A model generated the notes under the pieces. That model worked only from the letters and a program-made list of their open reading frames with translations. It was not told the origin of the DNA and searched no databases. The position numbers were made by a program, and so were the translations under genes. Shown here one piece after another: positions 1-8,602 of a DNA stretch of 64,000 nt. Positions within the stretch are counted from its first letter, which is position 1. Each line of letters begins with the position of its first letter. The DNA is from Acinetobacter proteolyticus (GTDB lineage Bacteria > Pseudomonadota > Gammaproteobacteria > Pseudomonadales > Moraxellaceae): NCBI RefSeq assembly GCF_000367945.1, contig NZ_KB849179.1:1435459-1499458 (forward strand), read 5' to 3'.

Positions 1-742
1 TTTCCTCATCCAAGGTTTCCGCAAGGTGTGTATGCAATCTGACATCCAGTGTCTGGGCCAGTTGCGCGCTTTCTCGCATAATCTCCTGTGTGACCGAAAA
101 GGGTGAGCATGGAGCCAAGGCAATATTGACCATGCCGTTATCCCCCCGTTGATGATATTTCTGCACCAAGCGTTCACTGTCCCTTAAAATGACCTCCATA
201 CTTTGTACGGTATGCTGTGGCGGTAAACCACCTTGTTCTTGTCCGAGACTCATCGAACCACGGGTTAACATCACCCGCATTCCCAATTGCTGTGCGGCAT
301 TGACTTGAATATCAATCGCATCGGTCAATTGTTGCGGGAATAAATAATGATGATCGGCAGCAAAGGTACAGCCCGATAGCAACAACTCGGCCAAAGCCAC
401 TTGGGTCGCCACATGTAACTGCTCTGGATTTAGACGGGCCCATACTGGGTACAGATTAACCAACCAAGGAAATAAAGGTAGATTAACCACAGGTGCCCAA
501 GCTCGAGTCAAGGTTTGATAAAAATGATGGTGACTATTCACCAACCCAGGAATCACCACCAAGTCTTTGGCATCGAATATGTCATCACATGGTAGACTGG
601 GTTGCTGATCCTTTGCCAAAACCTCGATGATTTTATTATTTTCAATCACCAAGCCATTACTCGCGTCAAGTTCATTCGCGGTATAAATTGCGAGTGGTTG
701 TTTAATCCAGATTCTTGAACGGCTATTTAAGCTGGCCATCAT
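1..742 (-). CDS. 8-oxoguanine deaminase-like amidohydrolase (3' part missing, cut by window edge)
   Basis: This is a metal-dependent amidohydrolase that probably deaminates an oxidised or ordinary purine. Reading leftward from the ATG at 742, about 247 residues are visible. Residues 65-80 read PGLVNSHHHFYQTLTR, with the metal-binding HxH at 71-73. The window edge falls just after HTHLAET, the second metal-ligand motif. The HHHFYQTLTR form fits the 8-oxoguanine deaminase / hydroxyatrazine ethylaminohydrolase branch better than classical guanine deaminase. A GAGGT ribosome site lies about 7 bases before this ATG; a second ATG follows directly at 739. It sits downstream of urate genes on the same strand, which supports purine catabolism. 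The exact substrate is inferred. Confidence 0.75.
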   Translation of the reverse strand, partial: MMASLNSRSRIWIKQPLAIYTANELDASNGLVIENNKIIEVLAKDQQPSLPCDDIFDAKDLVVIPGLVNSHHHFYQTLTRAWAPVVNLPLFPWLVNLYPVWARLNPEQLHVATQVALAELLLSGCTFAADHHYLFPQQLTDAIDIQVNAAQQLGMRVMLTRGSMSLGQEQGGLPPQHTVQSMEVILRDSERLVQKYHQRGDNGMVNIALAPCSPFSVTQEIMRESAQLAQTLDVRLHTHLAETLDEE

Positions 743-759
743 GATTATTACCTCGTCCT

Positions 760-1002
760 TTAAAATTTGTAGCTCAGTGCAAAACGGTTTTGTAAGAAAT
801 TCCTGTCATAACGCGGAGAAGTCTGAATCCCTGCAAAATTACTGACACTAAAACCTTTCAAAGTGCCCGTGAAGTTATAAATGCCAAACAGCATGTATCC
901 AGATTGATTTCGACTAACGAGATTTTCAGCCTCATTTAAATCCATAATAGATAAAAAGCAGGATTCAGTTTGAACATTCAATCCTGAATCCGTGATGATC
1001 AA
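760..1002 (-). pseudogene. Remnant of an outer-membrane porin C-terminus
   Basis: The frame ends in FALSYKF, an aromatic-terminated strand typical of outer-membrane beta-barrels, and the last 45-50 residues look like the final strands of a porin. The longest frame begins with a TTG that overlaps the permease stop codon and has no plausible start or signal peptide. Its first 30 residues do not look like porin. I infer that most of a porin gene was lost here, leaving the 3' end between the permease and the deaminase. A short real protein is possible but less likely. Confidence 0.55.
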
Positions 1003-2366
1003 TGCCCTGAATTTAAGGGCAAGCTTGCCACTTCCACTGATTTTTTAGTGAATGGAAGATGATTGAAAATAATATTCAGTAGAATTGCAGTAATACAGGT
1101 TGAACTGATCCCAGAGTGTAATAGCATCTGCACAGAAACAGGGAATTGTGCATAAAACTCATGGTTTACAATCGGAATCATGCCGATCGCCAATGAGGTT
1201 GCGACAATAATCAGGTTCTTATGCTCGTTATAATCCACTTTCGCTAAAGTGCGAATTCCACTGGCTGCGACCGTTCCAAACAGGACAATTCCTGCTCCAC
1301 CTAATACCGGCATCGGAATAGATGCGACTAAACGCCCCACAATCGGCAGTAAACCTAAAACAATCAGAATTCCGCCTGCCGTTGCCACCACAAATCGGCT
1401 TTTAATGCCAGTTATCGCAACCAGTCCCACATTCTGTGCAAATGCCGTTTGCATAAATGAGCCGAAGATCGGTGAGATTGCACTGGATAACATGTCGGCA
1501 CGTAAACCATCCCCAATCCGTTTGGAATCGACTTTGCTGCCCACGATTTCACCAATCGCAATAATATCTGCGGTGGTTTCCGTCATCACCACCAAGGTCA
1601 CAATCACCATGGAAAGAATGGCAGAAAACTCAAAGACAGGAGAACCAAAGTGGAAAAAGCTCGGCAAAGCAAAAATAGAGCCTGAACCGACATTGGAAAA
1701 ATCAGTGAATCCAGCAAAATAAGCCAGTATTGTTCCCAACACAATGGCAATCAAAATCGCAAGCCGACGCAAGATTTGACTGCGTAACATACTAAAAATA
1801 ATCACAATCGCTAAGGTCATTAATGCTAAACCCACATTGGCTGGATCACCCCAGTTTTCAGCTTTTGGGTTGCCGCCCATAATCCAGCGGATTGCCACAG
1901 GTGTCAGCGAAATACCGATCATGGTAATCACACAACCAGTCACCACGGGTGGGAAAAAACGGATAATTTTTGCGAAAAATGGTGTGAGCAACAGGCCAAT
2001 AATCGACGCCACAATCACAGCACCAAACGCCGAGGCCAAACCACCACCTGTGGTTACAATGGCGAGAATAGTGGCGACACCTGCAAAAGAGACACCCTGA
2101 ACAATCGGCAATTTCGCCCCGAAATGTTTGAAACCAACGGTTTGTAAAACGGTGGCAATCCCCCCAACAAATAATGCAGCCGCCACCAATAGTCCAATTT
2201 CAGAGGCTTGCAAGCCCGCCGCAGCACCAATAATTAGCGGCGGTGCAATGATACCGCCATACATGGTCAAGACATGTTGCAAACCATAAATCAGGTTTTT
2301 GTTCATGCCTAGGTATTGATGTTCTGCTGATCCGTGAGCCTCACGGTCTAGGTTGTCTTGCTGCAT
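999..2366 (-). CDS. Urate/xanthine permease, NCS2 family
   Basis: This is a nucleobase:cation symporter-2 protein of 455 residues, the usual length, with about 12 to 14 hydrophobic segments. The family motif QNVGLVAITGIKSR is present in the second half, and the acidic ETTADIIAIGE stretch of transmembrane segment 8 is clear. NCS2 proteins import purine bases by proton symport across the inner membrane. Position directly after uraD and uraH points to urate as substrate (UacT-like), with xanthine the alternative. The ATG is preceded by GAGG at a normal distance. It shares a strand and probably a transcript with uraD-uraH, 50 bases downstream of uraH. Confidence 0.88.
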   Translation of the reverse strand: MQQDNLDREAHGSAEHQYLGMNKNLIYGLQHVLTMYGGIIAPPLIIGAAAGLQASEIGLLVAAALFVGGIATVLQTVGFKHFGAKLPIVQGVSFAGVATILAIVTTGGGLASAFGAVIVASIIGLLLTPFFAKIIRFFPPVVTGCVITMIGISLTPVAIRWIMGGNPKAENWGDPANVGLALMTLAIVIIFSMLRSQILRRLAILIAIVLGTILAYFAGFTDFSNVGSGSIFALPSFFHFGSPVFEFSAILSMVIVTLVVMTETTADIIAIGEIVGSKVDSKRIGDGLRADMLSSAISPIFGSFMQTAFAQNVGLVAITGIKSRFVVATAGGILIVLGLLPIVGRLVASIPMPVLGGAGIVLFGTVAASGIRTLAKVDYNEHKNLIIVATSLAIGMIPIVNHEFYAQFPVSVQMLLHSGISSTCITAILLNIIFNHLPFTKKSVEVASLPLNSGH

Positions 2367-2416
2367 GGGTTAATTCCTCAAATTAAGTTCATGATGTCCA
2401 CATTGCTTGAGTTGGT

Positions 2417-2752
2417 TTAGCTGCCACGATAGGTTGAATATGAAAAGGGACTGATTAATAACGGCACGTGATAGTGCTGTTGAATATCAGCGACCTTAAA
2501 ATCAATACACACACGTGGATAAAAACTTTCGGTATTTAATGATTGAAAATAATCGGCAATTTCAAAAATTAATTGATAATTGCTTTGCACAAATGCATCA
2601 ATATTGAATGTTTTAATACGGCCATCTGCATCGGTAATTTGTTGATCTAATAACACGTAGCCTTGATCCCCTTGCTGCAGTAATTTCACCAGAACCTTTG
2701 ACGCTGGTTGGCCCAGCGATGCATTTAAAATATGTGTACTGATACCCGCCAT
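2417..2752 (-). CDS. uraH: 5-hydroxyisourate hydrolase (transthyretin-like)
   Basis: It hydrolyses 5-hydroxyisourate, the first product of urate oxidation, to OHCU. The 111-residue length fits the family. Catalytic signatures are visible: His7 in STHILN, Arg45, His95 in HYHVPLL, and the C-terminal YRGS at 108-111 that separates HIU hydrolases from animal transthyretins. The start overlaps the uraD stop by one base (TAATG), so the two are translationally coupled and act on successive intermediates. No signal peptide is seen, so it is cytoplasmic. Confidence 0.95.
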   Translation of the reverse strand: MAGISTHILNASLGQPASKVLVKLLQQGDQGYVLLDQQITDADGRIKTFNIDAFVQSNYQLIFEIADYFQSLNTESFYPRVCIDFKVADIQQHYHVPLLISPFSYSTYRGS

Positions 2753-3252
2753 TATTGAATCTCCTGATTTAAACGAAGCAGTGCAATTTCCCCTAACTGC
2801 TGCTTCACTTCGGCCCGCTCTTGTGCTGCTGTGTTTTTGAGTCTGCGTTGCAACTCAGACAGGATCTGTTGCCCTGAACGACCTGCTGCACGAATCAGAT
2901 AGATATGCCCAAATTTGTGCTCATAATCTAAATTGCCCTGATAAAGTGCCAGTTGCAGCACTGCATCGATTTGGATCTGCCCTTGTTCTTGCTGAGAAAA
3001 CTGCTGTTCTTTTTCAGACAACACCGCTGCCGCCTTTTTCTCGCCAATACGTGGATGTTGTGACAAGGCTGCAGAAATTTCAGGCCATTGCCACGTTTGA
3101 GCTTGTGCAAGCGCAGTTTGATAAAGCTGTTCTTTTGAGCTGTAAGGACGTTGCTGTAGCAGTTCAGAAATCCAAGTGGGAATGTGCACACAGCCTTGCA
3201 AAATCCGTTGAGCCTCACCTGAATCTAGCTGATTGAATGTTTCGAGTTGCAT
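2752..3252 (-). CDS. uraD: 2-oxo-4-hydroxy-4-carboxy-5-ureidoimidazoline decarboxylase
   Basis: It converts OHCU to S-allantoin, the last step of uricolysis. The protein is 166 residues, all-helical in appearance. HPRIGEK at 66-72 supplies the catalytic His66, and FGHIYLIRAAGRS near residues 121-133 is the second conserved family block. It is the first gene of the minus-strand group uraD-uraH-permease. A perfect 13-bp palindrome lies about 30 bases upstream of its start and may be the operator. No urate oxidase or allantoinase gene is present in the window, so the rest of the pathway must be elsewhere. Confidence 0.94.
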   Translation of the reverse strand: MQLETFNQLDSGEAQRILQGCVHIPTWISELLQQRPYSSKEQLYQTALAQAQTWQWPEISAALSQHPRIGEKKAAAVLSEKEQQFSQQEQGQIQIDAVLQLALYQGNLDYEHKFGHIYLIRAAGRSGQQILSELQRRLKNTAAQERAEVKQQLGEIALLRLNQEIQ

Positions 3253-3280
3253 CGCTGCTCCAATTTAATGCAGTGTCTGA

Positions 3281-3293
3281 CTGGTCAGACCAG
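3281..3293. promoter_or_regulatory. Candidate GntR-type operator before uraD
   Basis: CTGGTCAGACCAG is a perfect palindrome around a central A. It contains TGGT-N3-ACCA, the pattern known for FadR-subfamily GntR regulators. It lies 29 bases upstream of the uraD start, where a repressor could block transcription. No GntR gene is in the window, so the link is inferred. Confidence 0.5.
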
Positions 3294-3379
3294 ATATCAT
3301 AAATCAAGCAATGAATATGCCAGTTTTTGTGTTTAGACGACAAACATCATCCAATAAGATATAAGACTTAGATTGAAAT

Positions 3380-3413
3380 AAAAAAAACGGCAACCACGAG
3401 GGTCACCGTTTTA
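3380..3413 (-). terminator. Rho-independent terminator at the end of the pca-qui operon
   Basis: Read on the minus strand, a 12-bp stem (AAAACGGTGACC with GGTTGCCGTTTT, two mismatches) is followed by a run of eight T. It begins about 20 bases after the quiA stop codon and closes the long minus-strand catabolic run. Confidence 0.85.
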
Positions 3414-3433
3414 TCTTAAAAATTTAAAAGAAC

Positions 3434-5857
3434 TTAGTTCAAGCTATAAGCAATCACATAGTCACCATGATCAGGCGACTGACGTGCACCACCTGCAGTA
3501 ATCATGACATACTGTTTGCCGTTTTTCGGAGACACATAGCTGATCGGTGTACCTTGGCTACCCACGGGTAAACGCGCTTTCCACAGCTCCTTACCTGAAG
3601 ATGAATCCAGTGCACGTAAGTAATAGTCTTGCGTCGCGGCAAAGAATACTAAGCCACCTTGAGTTGCCATTGGACCGCCAATGGTTGGCATTCCAATGGG
3701 TGCTTTAAGCCCCATTTTAATGCCCATTGGACCAGTATCTTGCACTGTTCCCATTGGAACTTGCCATGCAATTTGACGGGTTTTCATATCAATTGCCGTC
3801 ATGGTGCCATAAGGTGGTTTTTGACATGGGATATTCAACTTTGACCAGAAACGATCTTTATTGACTTTATAAGGTGTGCCCTTCATTGGTACTGCGCCCA
3901 TACCTGTATTGACTTTCTCTCCGCCATTGGCTTGAACAGCTAAGTCTTCAGGGGTCTGTTCAATCAATTGAATCCACAGTCCTAAACGCATATCATTGAC
4001 GAACATATATTGATGACTTGGATCAAAGGCAATACTGCCCCAGTTCATGCCGCCCAAAGAACCCGGAAAACTTAAAGATTTATCTGTACCTGGAGCAGTA
4101 AATAAACCTTCGTAACGCATCGATTTAAAGTTAATTCGGCACATCAACTGGTCAAATGGAGTTGCACCCCACATATCCAATTCGGTTAAGGTTTGATTGC
4201 CAATCTGTGGCATTTCCACCGAACGTGGTTGAGTTGGGCTGTATTGCTCACCTTTGATATCGGCTGATTTCACAGGCTGCTCAATCACTTTCGTGAGTGG
4301 TTGACCCGTTACGCGATCCAATACAAAGAACTGGCCTGATTTGGTGCCAATCACCACAGCAGGCTTGTTGCTGCCATCCTTCATCGGGAAATCGACCAGA
4401 CTAGGCTGCATTGGCAAATCAAAGTCCCATAAATCATTATGAACAGTCTGATAAACCCACTTTTCCTTACCTGTGGTCGCATCTAAAGCCAGTACGGATG
4501 AGTTGTATTTATGGTCCAATGGTTGACGATTACCGCCCCATACATCAACAGATGAGCTACCCATTGGCAAGAATACTGTGTTCATTTGCGGATCATAAGA
4601 CATCGCTGCCCAAGAGTTAGCAGAACTGCGCTTATAGGTTTCACCTTCTTTTAACACATGGTTTGGATCTGGATTACGTGGATCAAAGGCCCAACGTAAT
4701 TCACCTGTAATGACATCGTATGCACGAATTACCCCACCCGGCATATCGGCAGCAAAGTTATCAGCAATACGACTTCCCACTACAATCACCGTACCAGCAA
4801 TAGTTGGCGCTGAAGTCACCTCAAAACGTGGTGCTGTGGTTCCCTCACCCAAGCCTTTGAGCAAGTCAACGGTGCCTTCTACCCCAAAGTCTTTACAGCG
4901 TTCGCCCGTATCTGCATTAACGGCAATTAAGCGACCATCTGGTGTATTGGTATAAACACGGCGTAGACATGAGGTATTGTTGGCCACCGCTTGAACAGGT
5001 GTCGCACCTGCTAAGGTTGGCTGCACCAAGGCTTGGGTAGAATCAAAATAAGCAACCCCTCGACAACGCTCCCATGCATCCGACTTGGAGTTGACTTCCG
5101 CTTTCCAAAGTTGTTTACCTGAATCCGCTTCCAAGGCGAAAATGTTGTTATGCGGGGTACACAGGTAAATCTTATTGCCTACCTGTAGCGGCGTCATTTG
5201 ATCTTCCGCACGATTTCCCGAACCTGTGGTGAAATCACCCGTACGGAAACGCCAAACCTCTTTTAATTGGTGCACATTGTCCCGTGTGATCTGATCCAAT
5301 GCAGCAAAACGACTTCCACCTGCGTCCTGACCATAATGCTGCCAGTTGCTCTGCTTCATATCGGTTTTTACAGGAACCAAAGGCAAGACCTGCCCAGAGG
5401 CCGCAACCGTTGGATGTGGTTGGAACATCTGATAAAAACCGATTACCATGCCAATCACCGTCAATATTCCCAAACCATAAGCAGGTAGATCAGCACTCGG
5501 TTGAAATTGATAACGACGAATGGCAGGTAATGTAAATATCAACGCGGCAAATAAGCCTGCTGGAAACATCAGTCTTGAAAATAGAGGCCAGAACTCCCAA
5601 CCAGCATCAATCAATGACCAGATGATCGTTCCTGCAAAAACCAGACTGAATAACCAAACACCCAATGCTTTTTTCTTAAAAATAAAAACAGCAGAGATGA
5701 GCGTGAGGACACCTGAGATCACGAAATACCATGATCCACCCAGCGTCGCGAGTTGAAAACCACCGACTGTAAAAAACAGGCCTGTAAGCAATAAAACCAA
5801 CGCTAAAATAAAGCACCATATTTTCAGTATGGTATGTGAGCTTGAAGATTCAGACAT
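3434..5857 (-). CDS. quiA: PQQ-dependent quinate/shikimate dehydrogenase
   Basis: This membrane-bound quinoprotein oxidises quinate to 3-dehydroquinate and shikimate to 3-dehydroshikimate, passing electrons to ubiquinone. The protein has 807 residues. The first 145 or so contain about five hydrophobic segments, the membrane anchor of glucose-dehydrogenase-type quinoproteins. The rest is a periplasmic PQQ propeller with repeated tryptophan-docking motifs such as DATTGKEKWVYQT and ALDSSSGKELWKA. It is the last gene of the run, 16 bases after quiX, and a terminator follows. No pqq synthesis genes are in the window, so PQQ must come from elsewhere. Confidence 0.95.
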   Translation of the reverse strand: MSESSSSHTILKIWCFILALVLLLTGLFFTVGGFQLATLGGSWYFVISGVLTLISAVFIFKKKALGVWLFSLVFAGTIIWSLIDAGWEFWPLFSRLMFPAGLFAALIFTLPAIRRYQFQPSADLPAYGLGILTVIGMVIGFYQMFQPHPTVAASGQVLPLVPVKTDMKQSNWQHYGQDAGGSRFAALDQITRDNVHQLKEVWRFRTGDFTTGSGNRAEDQMTPLQVGNKIYLCTPHNNIFALEADSGKQLWKAEVNSKSDAWERCRGVAYFDSTQALVQPTLAGATPVQAVANNTSCLRRVYTNTPDGRLIAVNADTGERCKDFGVEGTVDLLKGLGEGTTAPRFEVTSAPTIAGTVIVVGSRIADNFAADMPGGVIRAYDVITGELRWAFDPRNPDPNHVLKEGETYKRSSANSWAAMSYDPQMNTVFLPMGSSSVDVWGGNRQPLDHKYNSSVLALDATTGKEKWVYQTVHNDLWDFDLPMQPSLVDFPMKDGSNKPAVVIGTKSGQFFVLDRVTGQPLTKVIEQPVKSADIKGEQYSPTQPRSVEMPQIGNQTLTELDMWGATPFDQLMCRINFKSMRYEGLFTAPGTDKSLSFPGSLGGMNWGSIAFDPSHQYMFVNDMRLGLWIQLIEQTPEDLAVQANGGEKVNTGMGAVPMKGTPYKVNKDRFWSKLNIPCQKPPYGTMTAIDMKTRQIAWQVPMGTVQDTGPMGIKMGLKAPIGMPTIGGPMATQGGLVFFAATQDYYLRALDSSSGKELWKARLPVGSQGTPISYVSPKNGKQYVMITAGGARQSPDHGDYVIAYSLN

Positions 5858-5873
5858 CTGTCATACTCCTGTA

Positions 5874-7103
5874 TTAGAAATTCAGCCCAACTGAAATACC
5901 AGCTACCCAGACATTATCACGAGATGGAATGCCCCGTGGCTGATAAACATACTGGATATTGGGACGTAACATTACGGCTGGGGAATAGTTGTAAACATAG
6001 TTCAGTTCAACATTCATCTCATCATCACGATCGCGATTGGCTGGCACCTGATCATTAAATTTATAACGGCCCACCCCAAAACCGATCTGGTCGGTTGGTC
6101 GTGATGGCAAGGCTCCCTTGTACCAGAAGGCGATTTGCTGGGTATCAGAAATATTGGCGGTTTTATCATTGTTCCAGACCAGATTCACGGCGCCATATAA
6201 ACCACCCTTTGAATCCGTGGCATTGCTGCTCAACTGTTGCTGGGTATTAAGCCAGATTGCCGACTTTGGATCTTGTCCTGCTTGTGCATCAACTCGATCA
6301 TAGTCATGACTACTCCAAAAACCGCCAACTTTATACTCGCCCGCCAAACCATTTAATTTCTTGGTTTTCCAAGCCAATTCGACTGGAATCAAGACACCTT
6401 TTGCCCGATCCGTAGACAGGTTGAAATTGGCATTGTCCTTCACTTCAGTATTTCCGGGATTATTTTCATAAACGCCCACACCAAACGTCCATTCAGGCAT
6501 AAACTGGTATTTAATATTTGCAGCCCAACCACTCACCGGACCGTTATACCAGACATCACCCTGACTCTTGCCCACTTGGCCACCACATAAAATCAGGCTC
6601 TGGAAATTACAGTGTGAGCCATTAAAGTCCTCAGACATTCCCATACGCCCAAGCTTAAACTGCAGGGTATTGTCCAGAAATCCTGTTTTAATCCATGCTT
6701 GCGTCAAGCGCCAGATATTACCGCGCCCATAGATTTCCGTTGGACTACCGTTCATGCCTATATTGCTGGCAATATTACGTCCATCCCGTTTGGTCACGGT
6801 TAGAGCGGCTGTCGTGTTGGGTAATCCTGCAATTTTAGCCAAATCAAAATTTGCGCCCAATGCCACCTGATTGGCATTTTTGGTGGGATGATGATCCAGA
6901 CCGTCCAGCACTGTTGCTGTCTGGTTCATGACATTGAGGTTAAATTTATAGCCTTCTTTTTCCAGTTGCTGACGCTGACCATTCCAGTCACCGAGTAGCC
7001 ATTGACGATCCTGTGACCATGGCTGATCCGCAAAACTAGATTGAGCAGCACATACCGCAACTGCTAGACAGCTCATTTTGAGCAATAATGCATTCGACTT
7101 CAT
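5874..7103 (-). CDS. quiX: OprB-type outer-membrane porin of the quinate cluster
   Basis: The 409-residue protein begins with a Sec signal peptide (MKSNALLLKMSCLAVAVCA..., cleavage near SSFA-DQ) and ends in GLNF, the aromatic end needed for barrel assembly. The body resembles carbohydrate-selective OprB porins: a WLLGDWNGQRQQLEKEGYKF opening and a QFKLGRMGMSEDF block. It likely lets quinate, shikimate or similar hydroxylated acids into the periplasm, where QuiA, QuiB and QuiC act. The specificity is inferred from position and from the quiX gene at the same place in ADP1. Confidence 0.85.
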   Translation of the reverse strand: MKSNALLLKMSCLAVAVCAAQSSFADQPWSQDRQWLLGDWNGQRQQLEKEGYKFNLNVMNQTATVLDGLDHHPTKNANQVALGANFDLAKIAGLPNTTAALTVTKRDGRNIASNIGMNGSPTEIYGRGNIWRLTQAWIKTGFLDNTLQFKLGRMGMSEDFNGSHCNFQSLILCGGQVGKSQGDVWYNGPVSGWAANIKYQFMPEWTFGVGVYENNPGNTEVKDNANFNLSTDRAKGVLIPVELAWKTKKLNGLAGEYKVGGFWSSHDYDRVDAQAGQDPKSAIWLNTQQQLSSNATDSKGGLYGAVNLVWNNDKTANISDTQQIAFWYKGALPSRPTDQIGFGVGRYKFNDQVPANRDRDDEMNVELNYVYNYSPAVMLRPNIQYVYQPRGIPSRDNVWVAGISVGLNF

Positions 7104-7121
7104 ATTCGGCCTCCTTGCCGT

Positions 7122-8582
7122 TTATTTCAGTTTTACAGCTGAACTGAGTTCCGATGTTGCACCTGCACGGTCAGTGATTGTTGCTGTCACTGAAGCCACT
7201 TGGGTTGTTGGTTTCCAAGTCAGCGTCGCTATTCCTTGTGCACTGGTTGCAGCAACCGCTGAACCTAAATAAAGCTCTGCTTCATTTGAATTGGCCGATG
7301 TGTTGCCAAAAAACTCGACCTGATAACGCTGGTTCGGCTGACCTTTGACTTCGACTGCAATTTGTCCTTTAGACAAGCTTAATTTTGGTGCCTGAATATT
7401 CTGATTCGGTTGTGCATTACAGCCTTGCTCATCTGGTTTGTTGCAGGTCTTTTGCAAGTTGGCAGGATCAATCTTGACCCCATGACCACGTGAACCCACA
7501 AAATGTGCATGCTCTAAACCTGGAACGTCAAAAATAATCGCGCCGACACGTTGATTCGGTACGCAACTTCCCCCCGCTTCACAACGTTTGATGTCTTTGC
7601 CATTATTCCAGATTAAGTTTTTGGTCAGGGTAATGTGTGCATTAGCATCTTTTTCAGAACGAATGGCAATGCCTACCCGATTGCCGTGTACTTTATTGCT
7701 GTCAAAAATGTTGCCATCACCCGTCAAGTTAAAACCGTTGGAGTTATTGGTCAGTTCGTTATAAGCAATATAGTTGCGCTTGCCCCAGTTGATTTGTAGC
7801 CCATCTGAATAGTTTTCAAATTTATTGCCGACGACTGCATTGTCATTGCCCCACAAAATTTCAATCCCTTGTGATGGTTCAGGATTGGCTGCTGTAGAAA
7901 TAAAATGGTTATTGGCAACCAAATTGAATGCTGCGCCACGGGTCAGTTCAAGACCATCACCATTGTCCTGAAAATAATTATTCAGCACTTTATTGTTATT
8001 GGTGGTGGTCGCTGTTGGATTGCCTTTGCCATCGTCGCCAGTCAACATCACACCTGCGCCACCATAGTTATGCATGATACGGTTATTTTGAATCAGGTTA
8101 TTGCTGGCACGGTTCATCAAGATACCAATACAAAAATGACGAATTTCCAAACCTTGGATGGTGACCCCATTGATATCGCGTAATACGATGCCCGGCAAAG
8201 TCGTCGTCCGAACATTGGTCCCGAATTGTCCTTCGACTGCACCTGGGCAGGCTTCGACCCCTGTACCTTTAATATAATTTGATCCATCGACTGCAATAAA
8301 CTCCCCTGTTTTTGCCCATTGCGTTCCGATAATTTTTACTGGTGCTTTGATCTCAGGTAATGGGCTATTCACCTTAATGGCATAAGGGGCTTTGCCGACT
8401 GCCTGAATCAGAATCTCGCTGCTTTCTGTCGGCTTGCTGTTGGCTTGTTGAATTGCCCAGCGTAAAGAACCTTGATCCGCATCATCCTGATAACGATCAA
8501 CAATATACGTTTCTGCTGCTGCCCAACCCGAAACTGCCATAGCGATGGCTAAAGTACTTAAACGTAAGCAAATTGTTTTCAT
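7122..8582 (-). CDS. quiC: Periplasmic 3-dehydroshikimate dehydratase
   Basis: It dehydrates 3-dehydroshikimate to protocatechuate, joining the hydroaromatic branch to the beta-ketoadipate pathway. The 486-residue protein starts with a signal peptide (MKTICLRLSTLAIAMAVSGWAAA-ETY). Its middle is a right-handed parallel beta-helix, seen as successive N-rich rungs (NNLIQNNRIMHN, NKVLNNYFQDNGD, NAVVGNKFENYSDG, NYIAYNELTNNSNG). The C-terminal 100 residues look like an immunoglobulin-type domain. This form is unrelated to the TIM-barrel AsbF dehydratases. Identity rests on synteny with ADP1 and on the fold. Confidence 0.88.
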   Translation of the reverse strand: MKTICLRLSTLAIAMAVSGWAAAETYIVDRYQDDADQGSLRWAIQQANSKPTESSEILIQAVGKAPYAIKVNSPLPEIKAPVKIIGTQWAKTGEFIAVDGSNYIKGTGVEACPGAVEGQFGTNVRTTTLPGIVLRDINGVTIQGLEIRHFCIGILMNRASNNLIQNNRIMHNYGGAGVMLTGDDGKGNPTATTTNNNKVLNNYFQDNGDGLELTRGAAFNLVANNHFISTAANPEPSQGIEILWGNDNAVVGNKFENYSDGLQINWGKRNYIAYNELTNNSNGFNLTGDGNIFDSNKVHGNRVGIAIRSEKDANAHITLTKNLIWNNGKDIKRCEAGGSCVPNQRVGAIIFDVPGLEHAHFVGSRGHGVKIDPANLQKTCNKPDEQGCNAQPNQNIQAPKLSLSKGQIAVEVKGQPNQRYQVEFFGNTSANSNEAELYLGSAVAATSAQGIATLTWKPTTQVASVTATITDRAGATSELSSAVKLK

Positions 8583-8602
8583 ATCAAAAAATCCTTTTTA
8601 AA

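Noticed and set aside
1249..1722. 157-codon plus-strand frame opposite the permease gene
   Set aside because: It is a shadow of the permease; composition (T, I, P, A rich) is that expected from antisense of membrane segments.
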